A DNA stretch of 64,000 nucleotides from Colletes latitarsis (Eukaryota > Arthropoda > Insecta > Hymenoptera > Colletidae): contig NC_135143.1 in NCBI RefSeq assembly GCF_051014445.1, positions 3,534,001-3,598,000 on the forward strand, written 5' to 3'. Positions 49,201 through 61,200 of the stretch are shown piece by piece; position 1 is the first letter of the stretch, and each line of letters starts with the position of its first letter. The position numbers were made by a program, and so were the translations under genes. The notes under the pieces were generated by a model. The model had not been told where the DNA came from. It worked only from the letters and a program-made list of their open reading frames with translations, and did not search any database.

Positions 49201-52200
49201 ATATTATTTTACTAACAATGGCAATGAAATTCTACGAATTACAAAAATAATTTAATTACATGTATGCACAAAGTTTTATTTTAGGAGTGAAATATTTTCC
49301 AAAATACTTTTATTAATGTTCGTTTCAATATTCAATTAGCAGTTGTTCGATATGTATTCTTCAAATTAATTTATGATTTCTTTCTCTTAAGTTATAGATA
49401 ATATTAACATTTTACGTCTATATGATATTCAATTTTTTTGCAAATAACAGCCTAATACTATAAAAATTTACTATAGTTTGGTCAAGCTAGTGTAACTTTT
49501 CTTAAAAGTTTTAATGAATACACTTCATTTTATAACTGTTTCTTGAAACAGTAAAACAAATTCCTGTTATTTCATAATTAACTGAAAATTTGAACAGTTT
49601 CGTTCGATGTCTAACTTACTTTATTGAAAAAAGATTTCGTGGGAGAATCTTCGAAAAAAATATTTCGAAATCCTCGATAGATTATACCACAGAAAGTTCT
49701 GTTGCCACGGGCAGATGTAATACATCAAAGAAATGGTCAGAACAACCAAAGAAAACGACCGTGTCTATCGTCTGGCGAATAAAAACGTTAAGGGAACGTA
49801 ACGGAAGAGAAGCTGCCTTAGAAATACTCACAGAAACGAAGGAAAACAGATATGGGGAGGGAATAGTGGCGATTTTTGTAAGGTGGCCCTGAAAAAGTCT
49901 TTATAGAAGGCTCGAAATAAAGTGAACAGGTTTCAATGGACTAAATACCATTAAGATTGGACATTGAAAGAATCACAGAAAGTGTTGTGTACTAATGAGT
50001 CCAAATTCCAGTATAAGAGACAAATTTATGTTTGCCCAAAACTCAATAAAAATCAGTCATTCCATAATAATTTGAAGTTTTACTGAGATGAACATAACAG
50101 AAAATTTGATAAAAAAACTGATACTTAAAAAATGAGAGAATTATATTAAATATCAAAAATTATAGTTTATTTTGCTCCTCCAATAATGATATAGTAGAAC
50201 ATACTTCATTGATAATAACGATAATAATCTTTCTCATATGATCAACAAATTATATTCTAGTATAATATTTAAACATATTACGTGACCATGTAATTGCTTC
50301 GAGACATCGATTAACAGAACGTGATTTCATTTTTATTCACGAAAATGATAATTCAAAACCTATAGCAAAAATATGTAAACGTTATATTACAAAAATTGCA
50401 AAAAAAAAGAATTAAAAATAATTAAAATTAACAATTGAAAACATCACATTAACTATGTACAAATATTAAACCAGTTACACGTAACGAACCAAAATGGGAA
50501 ATAGAATATTAATCTTACAAACATAATGTCACAGTAAATAAATAAATATTGATATCAAACCGTACTCGTGTCATACTGCTGTTTATTAAAAACGAAACTG
50601 GATTGAAACATGAAACATTTTAATTATTTAAAATTTAAAGAATCGTACAATTCACTAATTTTAAAAATAGTGTAAATCGTTCATAACTCTGAAAAAAGAT
50701 ATTGATCTTGTTACATCTCAAAAAAATTGTTTGTGTAATGAATTTACATCTACAGGGTGTCCATTTGAAAACTTTAAATCTAAAAATGCTAAATACAAAA
50801 GCTATTCGGTTTCTAGGGGAAAATACAACAATTTTATTTATTTTTTATTTGTTGAACACTTTTAAGGTCATGAAGGGCATCCTTGTTTTTCAAATAAAAA
50901 CCTATTTTTATTTACAGGAACTTATTCTATGCAGAAGAACAAACTTATAAAATATTTTTTTATCAAATTTTATCTTACAAGGATATTTAACAAAATACAA
51001 AAAGTTGTTAATTTATGAAACTTCTTTATTTTTTTTATGACTGAATGCTGATAAATCGATAATAATAGACTTTTTTACTAGTTAAAGAATCGCAATAGTT
51101 ACTTACATCTCCAAAACATAAACAAAATTTTGAAACAATAGATTATAATTCGAAGAGAACCACAGTGCTCCTATCTACATAACATGTTTTCGAAATGCTT
51201 TCCATTTTATGCTAAGCAATAAACAATCTGTTGTGAAATTCACTTCTCATGTGTAATTGTTATTGATTTGCCATCATTCAATCTCCAAAAATATAAAGAA
51301 GTTTCATAAGTAAACAAATTTTTTATTTCATTAAATCTTTGTAAGATAAAATTTGATAAAAAAATGATTCATACAAAAGTTTATTCTATTCTTGAATAGA
51401 ATAAAAATCTATAAATAAAAATATAGATTTCCATTTTAAAAAATGAGGTTACCCTTCGAATAACCTTGAAAAAAAGTGCGTTGTTTTCGAGATATTTACA
51501 TAGATTTGAAATTTGCAAATGCAAACCCTGCAAAAAAATAGTTCGCTAAACGTTTCAATCGTCAGCCAGCAAGTGCCATTTAATGACGCACGACTTTCAA
51601 TTTTTCAGAGAACGGGACCAAGTTACAGAAGCGGACCAGCGTTCTGTCCCACCTTGAACGCCACCGAGTCCGCGGAAATCCTAGTGTCTTCCGGCATCAA
51701 ACAGTCTATCCGTGTCAAAGTTCACATCATCGGGGTAAGAACGCCGACGTGGAATCCTGCCAACGTCTTTTGCATCGATACTTAACGTTTTCGCGTGTCG
51801 TTAGCGAGCCTTTCATTGAGAATCATTGTGACAGGGTAGACGAGCGGACGGCTCGTAGGATGATCGACATCTAACCTCTGTGAAACTTTTTTTCCAGCAA
51901 TTCATCGTGCAGACCCGGTTCGTCTGTCAGTTCAACATAGAGGGTCGAGTGACCAGCGTGAACGCTCGGTTATTGGGGGACACGATTTACTGCGAAGACT
52001 ACGAGTTCTCGTACACGTCACGCGCACCGAACATCACCGTGCCCTTTGCGGTGATCTGGGGCGGTTCGAAGCCCTTGGACAATCCGCACAACATCCACCT
52101 GGTTATATACAGGTGCCGCGACATGGCAGACAATTGCGGAATGTGTCTGGCGCTCGCGACCAAGTACGATTGCGGATGGTGCCAGAGCTCGGACAGGTGC

Positions 52201-55200
52201 GAGGTGAGGAAGCACTGCGACAACGGCACCGGCATTTGGCTCAACAGCAACCAAACCTGCCCCAACCCCGAGATACACATGTTCGAGCCGGTGATGGGTC
52301 CCTGGGAAGGTAACACGAACGTGACCATACGCGGCATCAACCTGGGTAAAACGTTCTCGGTAAGACGCACCACCTCGAACCTTTCGATTTCTCTGATTCC
52401 TTATTTTCGTCGCTGTTCGTCCTATAAACATTTATTTAGGGCGTTAGAAAATTATATGGGTCGATAAAAAAAAAAGTTGACTGACTAGTTTTTTCAAGGT
52501 CAAAAAATGAAGCGTTCTCTTAAGTTCCTTTTTTCAACTTTGTTCCATTCGATCGGCAGAATACGTAGCGATTATAAAAAAATTTGACCTTGAGAGAACT
52601 GTCCAAGGTCCATTTTACAAGGGTGTAGAATAAAAGTATTCATTTTTAAAACTAGATAAATAACATTGTTAACGCAGGATATACCATGGAAAGTCTAAAA
52701 GTCTGATAATTTCAGGACATCTACAAAGGCGTTATGGTCGGAGGGATGCGATGTCTGCCTTACGAGGAACTGTACATGCGGACGAAGCAGATCGTCTGCC
52801 GCGTGGACGGACCTGGTACGATCGAGGGCAAACGAGGTCCGGTGATCGTGGAAATCGAGGACTTCAGAGGTCAGTCCGAGTACAACTTCGAGTTCGTGGA
52901 CCCGAAAATACTCTCCATATCTCCGGAGTACGGTCCGGTGAGCGGCGGAACGACCATAAGCATCACCGGGAAATATATGAACGCTGGCAGCACCATCGAG
53001 GCCTTTATCGACGAGCTACCGTGCTCCATCATCAACGCGGATACGAACTACACCCTCTGCGTGACCAGTGCCAGCGACCGGAAGAGGAACGGCCAGGTGA
53101 AGATGACGTTCGACGGGGCGTTCCGAATCTACGACGGATATTTCAAGTACGTGGACGATCCGACGATCGAGAGCGTGGAGAGCGGTGTGGCGAGTCAAAT
53201 GAAGATTCCCAAAGGCATACCGGCGGGCGGCATAAAAATGTTGGTGACGGGGAAGAACCTCGACTGTATACAGAGGCCACAGATGTACGTGTACTACGAC
53301 AAGAAGATGTTCGTTTCCCAGTGCAAGGTGCACAGCCAAGAGACCATGGTCTGCAAGTCGCCAACCATCGAGGTTCCCGACGACGTCGTGTTGGACGGTG
53401 AAAAACCGTTACCGTTGGAGTACGGATTCCGCATGGACAACGTGACGGGCGTACAGAATCTTTCACAGAGCGGGTTCAATAGCTTCTTGCTCTACCCGAA
53501 TCCGATCTACGAGCAATTCGGCGAGGAAATCAAATACTACAAGAGTGAGTATCTGACCATCAACGGGCAACACATCGATCGCGCCTGTCAGGAGTCCGAC
53601 GTCACTGTGCAGATAGGAAACTCGTTCTGCAACGTCACTTCACTCTCGAGACAGCAGCTCACCTGCAGACCACCTCTCACACAGCCGCCCGCTATTGACT
53701 CTGAGGGTCTGCCCAATAAGCAGGAATTACCCGACGTCATAGTGATCGTCGGAGGCACGCTTCGTTATAATATAGGGAAATTAAGCTACGAACTGCCGGC
53801 TGGTCTCAACGGACCGTCGAAACCAGCCCTAATCGGCGTGATCGCCGCCATCGTTATTCTGGTATTCGTGTTCATCGCCTTCCTTATCGCTTATCGTCGC
53901 AAATCCACCGAGAGCAATCGCGTTCTGAAGAACATGCAAGAACAAATGGACATTCTGGAACTACGCGTCGCCGCTGAGTGCAAAGAGGCTTTCGCTGAGT
54001 TGCAAACAGAAATGACAGACTTAACCGGTGATCTGACCAGCGGCGGCATACCGTTCCTTGATTATCGCACTTACGCAATGATGATATTGTTCCCGAGCGA
54101 CGACAATAGCCCGGTGTTACAATGGGACCGACCGGAACTGGTGCGCAAGGAGAAAGGCCTGCGTCTGTTCGGCCAACTAATAATGAACAAAACTTTTCTG
54201 CTTCTGTTCGTACGGACACTGGAGAGTAATCGATACTTCTCGATGAGGGACAGGGTCAACGTGGCCAGTCTCATCATGGTCACGCTTCAAAGCAAGATGG
54301 AATATTGCACGGACATCCTGAAGACGCTTCTCGCGGAGCTGATAGAGAAGTGCACAGAAGGGAAAAGTCATCCGAAATTGTTCCTCAGACGGTGAGTTTC
54401 AGTATCTATCTTGACCCATAGATGGAAATGGATTTTGTTTAAATTCTGTGCAAATGTTATTTTTTTTCTACCTGAGAGTTACTTGAACTTTGATCAAAGA
54501 GAAACTTTGTTTCATTAAAATCGACAATATTAAAAAATGATCTTTTTCGTACATGATAGCAAAAAAAGTTTTTGTGTTACACTTGTGCATACTAAGGAAT
54601 TAGAAAACAATAATTATTTAGGGTAATATCCGAGTCTAAATACTGAAAAGTTGAAGCATTTTTCGAGTTTTATAACATGTAAACTATTTAAGATTTCTCA
54701 AAGTGTGTATAAATGAGAATAATACATTCTCAGACGTACTATTTATTTTCACATTACAGTAAAAAAAAACAAGAAATATGGTCAAAATGAAATTTTTAAT
54801 TTTAAATAGCAGTCATTTTGTTGTAAATTATAATTTTCGAATATGTAATCACAATTATTCAATAATGAAAATATTAGGTATTATAATGCAATATAATTGT
54901 ATACTCTAATTAATATTCTTTAATTATTCTTTTTTAATTTTATTCTCTGAAAAATTAGCTTTTAATATGTTCATAAATTAAAATGAGAAAATAATTACGA
55001 AAGTTAAAACTACATTGTACAATATCCTTAGTTTTCAAGACTGCTTCCTGATCATCCATTTTAACTTACATGACTATAGCTACAACCCGAAATTAAAAAA
55101 ATAAAACTATACAAAATTAACAACTTTAAAAAGACGATACATCGATATTTTCATACAAATTTCCAATTTTATATTTGACTCTACCTCCCCCTCCTCTTAA

Positions 55201-58200
55201 GAACCTTGAAATCAGTAATAAGATATTTCAATTGTGAAAATCTGTGCTGACGTTTGTAGCTCGATCGTAACACTGACAACGAAGCAAACACGATAGATTC
55301 AGATTAGATTAGAGATTCTTGTACCATTGAACAATTCATGGGTCAGTTCTTATAGCATCGTGGGTCACTGCTTGACTCAAGGGGCATAGGTTGATGACCA
55401 TTGGCGTAGCACGCTGCAAAATAATTAAATATTCTACGTCTCCAAGAATTCCTTTTAGTATCTAAGTGGACATTTAGTGGTGAATAAACATTTTTGAATC
55501 ATTACAGAATTAAATTGAAATATCTGTATTACGATTTTAATTTAATAACAAATATTTTGTTATAAAATATCATATCATATTTCATCGCAAGTGTGATATA
55601 ATAAAAGTTGGATATATGCCCGAAAATTGAGATCCCAAACCAAGCGTTGATGGAGTAAATGGATCGATTCTAATTATAAAAACAGCGCGAGTCGTCTATC
55701 GAACGTAGAAAAGGACAATTTCCCCTCAGTGGTGGGGATGAACACTGAACGTTTATACTGTAGATCAGTTCAGGCATATATCGAATATTTACTGTATATT
55801 GTGCAACAAAAATATTATTTTAAATGTTCTTAACTCCAACGTTTCTTTTGGGAACCATCGTATTCCATTAATGCCAAACTATGTATTTATAATTCTTTCT
55901 TTTATCAAAGTTTTATTAATTTTCACGAAAGACAGAGATCAATTAAAAATTAGTTATTTTGTATTAAAATGTAGCCTTAACCACGAGTGGTCTTCTTTTC
56001 TTTTTGCAATACTTGCACACGCAAATTCATTGTTCGAAACGTTATAATGTTCTGTTCACATTTCAGAACGGAAAGTGTCGCTGAAAAGATGTTGTCAGCC
56101 TGGTTCACCTTCCTTTTGTACAAATTCATGCGAGAATGCGCCGGAGAGCCATTATACGTGTTGTTTCGCGCGGTGAAACAACAGGTTGATAAGGGTCCCG
56201 TTGACGCCATCACGTCTGAAGCACGGTACTCCTTGTCGGAGGAGAAACTGATCAGACAGTCCATCGACTTCAAGCCTATGGTAAGGACGTTCATTCTAAG
56301 ACATAGTGTGTGTTAGGTCCGTGGGAAAGTTTTGTCGATTTCTTATTCGCTCGTTATAGCAGTAGTTTCCAAACATCCCCCTAAAAAGAAAAGAATTTAT
56401 ATTAGACAAAACATTTTTGTCATATTTATTGTAATTCGTTCAAGATTAAATTATTTCTTATTTATTTAATATTTCTCTCATTGAATATAAAAAATATTAT
56501 TTAGAGGAAGCCTGTTAGGAAGATAAATGTTTGCAAAACTCTCGTACTAACAAATAAATGATATTTGCTGCGCTCTATATTACAGATAATGTAGCATGAA
56601 ACAAAAAATCATATTTGTATAATTTTGTTTGAATTAATTCGATGATCGATAAACAAATGAATTACCGCCACTTTTTGTACTTCTCATTCATTTTTACTTA
56701 TTTTTATGGTCAATTTTAAGAAGTTATTGAATTAAATAAACGAATTTAGAAAATAATGTCTATATTTGAGAAAAAAAGCGAACATTTGTCATTTTGTGAA
56801 CGATTTATTAAACATCGTGTAACTTTCGTGTAAAAAGTTTATAAAAGGACAATTTTTATAAACTTTTAGTTTAAGTCGATCAAAATTAATCGATACCATT
56901 TCAAAGAGTTAGAAGAAAATGGATCATGAATTTTAGCATGAAGGAAGTATTTCTGGTTGAGAAATTCCCTGGTTTAGCAGGCTCAGAAATCATGCTACTT
57001 TATATTTCAAGCTGTGTTAGATGTTGGAATAAATTATCAGAGAAAACCTTCGATCAATGAGAGGTTTTCCCATTCCTTGCGAGCATCTCGAACATTGCAT
57101 GCGTAGAAACGACAGAACTTTCTCGTGGAACGAACAATTTCTGTGCATCTGCACCTTCGAAACGATTACTATTCGACGTTCATCTTGCAGACGGTCTACG
57201 TGTCAATATCGCAACAAACGGTGTTCGTGGGGGGCATGGATCCGAATACGGAAAATGTGCCGGTTAAGGTCCTGGATTGCGACACGATATCTCAAGTAAA
57301 GGAGAAGGCTCTGGACACCATCTACAGAGCCACACCATACAGCCAAAGGCCCAGGAAGGATGACCTCGATCTTGGTAAGATTTAGAAACCACAAAAAAAA
57401 AATTCCATAAAAGCAAACGATAAACACAAGCATAGTTTAACTCCTTCATTTCAAAGTCACTAAAAAATCACAGGATGCCAATCATTTTTCATAGCAATTT
57501 AACATTTTAGAAACGTTTATAAATTTTTCAGTATTATTTTTGTTGCAAATATGTATGATACTTTACATTTCAAAGTTCTTATACTTGATGAAGTTTCTTT
57601 TTCTCTCGTCTTTGGTCAGTAAATTCGCATAGAATATTTCAAGGATATTATAGTTTTTTCGAGTGTATATTGCATTTATAGTAACACTTACGATCGTATT
57701 GCAAAAGTATCCTAATGACTGGTGATAATACATTCTAATTCATCGTGAAGTTTTTACGTATGTGTCAAAATATATGCTACCACCATTAACATAATTGAAG
57801 GAGAAGGAACTAGATTCGATGTATTAATTAAAAGTAACTACAAGACATTCAAAGATTTGAAAATATAGGTGACAGTAATATTTAATTCAATAATTCATAA
57901 TGCGTTTAAACAAAAATTGGACTCTGTTGGGATTGTGTTTGGTTCAGGCCAGTAATTCTAAACAACTCATTATTATTTCAACACATTTATTTCTATTTTA
58001 ACAATGAACGTACGTAGGTATTTCTACACATATTCCCTTGCAACGCCATTACACACTACCAGGCACTCCACTCCGGTATTCCCCCTCATATCCCCGTTCC
58101 AGCGCTACCAACTACAATCAGTAAAAAATAACTACACAAACTCTTCTTGACAAAATTGGTAATTTGTAAATATAAAAACAAGAGTGTGCAGTGAAGGAAG

Positions 58201-61200
58201 AACTAACTGAATAAAAATATAAATTATCATATTATAGTTCAGGTTCCCTCGAAAATTAGGAAAAGCAGTTTTAAGAAAAGGCTTTTTTTGATAATAAGTA
58301 GTATTATTATTACAAAAATCAATATTACAGTGTTTTATTTTGTACCAACTACTTGAATTCATCAACAATAAGGCTTAACTATCAGATTATGTTCTAGACA
58401 CGACCCCATTAATCGTTTCAACAATCAGTTCAATCTAATTATCTACTAATAATCTACCTATTCACTGGAGATTATTCTAGGGATTAATTGTCCCGTCTGA
58501 AACAGGATCTAACAGATAAGTCTTACTGGTGGGTTTAACTAACAGATCCCAGATAAAACACAATGATGTAGCAATTTAATTTCAAGCATATTACTTATTA
58601 TTACCAAAACATAGACTAATTATAAAAACATACAAATCATTTAATTGTCTATATTGGGCACGTTTAAGTGAGTGGCATACTATAAAATAAAGTCAAAAAA
58701 AATTTTCTTAAAACAAGAAACACACTGCATCACTAATTTATTTTTATATTATATTTTTTGGGGCTATCAGTTTTACTAAAGAGAGACCAAATTAAGCTTG
58801 AGATGTTTAAAAAATATCTGTGCTTGACATTAATAAAAGGACATTCTTATCAAAATCATAATTCAAAACTTGTATATATTTTGTAATAATTTATGAATTT
58901 GAATTAAAATACATAAACCTTACTGAATTATTACAATATTTGTAAGTTTGAATGAAAATAAATGTTTTAATAAAGCACTGAAAATTTCAAGAAAGTGTTC
59001 CATGATAAATTCTTTCTTACCACAGAATGGCGAACCGGGGCGTCAGGAAGATTGATCCTCTACGACGAAGACTCGACAACAAAGACGGAGGGCGAATGGA
59101 AGAAGCGAAACACTTTAAATCACTACAGGGTACCGGACGGAGCGTCGCTCAATTTAGTTTCCAAGCAATCGTCGATTTACAATTTGTCGATCCTTTCGGA
59201 GAAGACGGACAAATCGCACAAATACGAGACCCTGAACCTTAGCAAATTCAGTTCGGCCAGTCCCCCGTTGTCGCGCGCCACGTCGCCGTTGAATCAAAAC
59301 CACGATGGCGGCCTCAAGTGTTGGCACCTCGTCAAACATCATGACTCCGACGCGCGAAAGGAGGGAGATCGCGGTAACAAGATGGTGTCGGAGATCTATC
59401 TGACGAGGTTACTGGCAACGAAGGGTACGCTCCAGAAATTCGTCGACGATCTGTTCGAAACGATCTTCAGCACTGCCCATCGAGGCTCGGCCCTGCCTCT
59501 TGCAATCAAATACATGTTCGATTTCATGGACGACCAAGCTCTGCAACACGGCATATCTGATCCCGAAGTGGTCCACACATGGAAGAGCAACTCCCTTCCG
59601 CTTAGGTTTTGGGTTAATCTTATTAAGAATCCGAATTTCATTTTCGACATACACAAGTCCAACATCGTCGACTCGTGTCTGTCCGTGGTGGCGCAGACGT
59701 TCATGGACAGCTGTTCCACTTCGGATCATAGATTAGGTAAGTGTCGTTCAAACGTCTATTAAAATATACCAAATCTGATTATATAAATTTTATAACGATA
59801 AACTTGGTAAGAAATTCTCTGGTAATTATTTTAAAAATGGGTTTAAGGATATTGAAATATGTAATTAAGGACTCCATTCTGAACAAGTATTTCCTATACA
59901 TGTAATCGCCATATGCAAAAAGTTTGGTAATTATTTATTATAGAAGAAGTTCTGGTGAAATCGACTTTGATATGTTCTCAAGGACAATCTCTTGAATAAT
60001 TTACAATAGATTATACTAAATAGTATATGCTCATAATCTGAATAATAAATATTTGACTACACACACCTACAACCAATCACTAACTAGTAAACTAATAATA
60101 ATATCGGTTGTGTAATAAAAATTCAATTGAAGCTTGATCCAAACCTGTTTTAAGGTTTAAAAAGACAATATACAAATGCATCGACTGGTATAATAAAGAA
60201 TATACTATCCTGTTAAAAAAGACAGTAATGACCTTCATATGTCCTCTACATGTCCACCTACAAAAAATTAATAGCATCAAAAGGTAATAACTGGCGACCT
60301 AATGTTTAGTATCAAAAATATTTTTGCAATGTATAGAGGAAAATTGTTCGAAATAATCTCCCTGACAACGTATCTCGATCTTATCGAAATCGGCGAAATG
60401 ATCCATTTTTTAAACAATTATCGAAATTTTAAATAAGTTAAACAAGGTATGCAAAAATTGATAAATCCACACTTATAAGTATACAGGGTGTTCGGCCACC
60501 CCTGGGAACAATTTTAATGAAATATTCTAGAGCCCAAAATAAGACGAAAATCAAGAATATCAATTTGTTGATTGAGGTTTCGTTAAAAAGTTATTAAAAA
60601 ATTAAATTAAAAAATTTCAAATCATTCACGAAAAAATTATTTTTGGTTGCGGGGCTTAATTACAACCATTTCTGGTCAATAGACATACCTCCGAAATTCT
60701 ACCCACTTTCGAGAAAAAAATTCGAATAGGTGCTGAAATTTTTCGGCGAAATTAAAAAATTTGAAATCGTTCTGGAAAAATTATTTTTGGTTGCAGAGGT
60801 CAATCACAATCATTTTTGATGGATACACATACCCCCGAAATCCTACGTACTTTCGAGAAAAAAATTCTTTATCGAAAATATACTGTATGGCCGGAAATGT
60901 TTCTATAACTTTTTAACGAAGCCTCAATCGACAAATTAGTATCCTTGATTTTTGTCTTATTTTGGCCTCGAGAATCATCCATTAAAATTTTTCCCATGGG
61001 TGGCCGAACACCCTGTATAGAGTATTTATCAAAATAAGCAAAAAAGTGTTAATAACCGTCAGTTTAGAAATCAACAGTGTGCCATTTATAAGACAAAATT
61101 TTATTTATCATAGTATTTTCACTTCCTTAAAAGACTGTAAATTAAAAATGTAATGCAGATCTATAAATTGATGTATCCTTTTTGGTAACTGTATTATAGT

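Larger units (their letters stand above)
46255..51608. other. Plexin intron (5354 bp) with transposon relics
   Basis: AT-rich. It contains a direct repeat of about 110 bp (46291-46402 and 46736-46848, core AAGCGAGTGCTACGTCCAAC), a Tc1-like transposase relic (49590-50040) and an inverted-repeat element (50753-51530). No extra plexin exon is needed, since residues 244 and 245 join in frame. Confidence 0.85.

Noticed and set aside
52751..53401. 216-residue frame in another phase
   Set aside because: Shadow of the large plexin exon; the overlapping frame has IPT domains.
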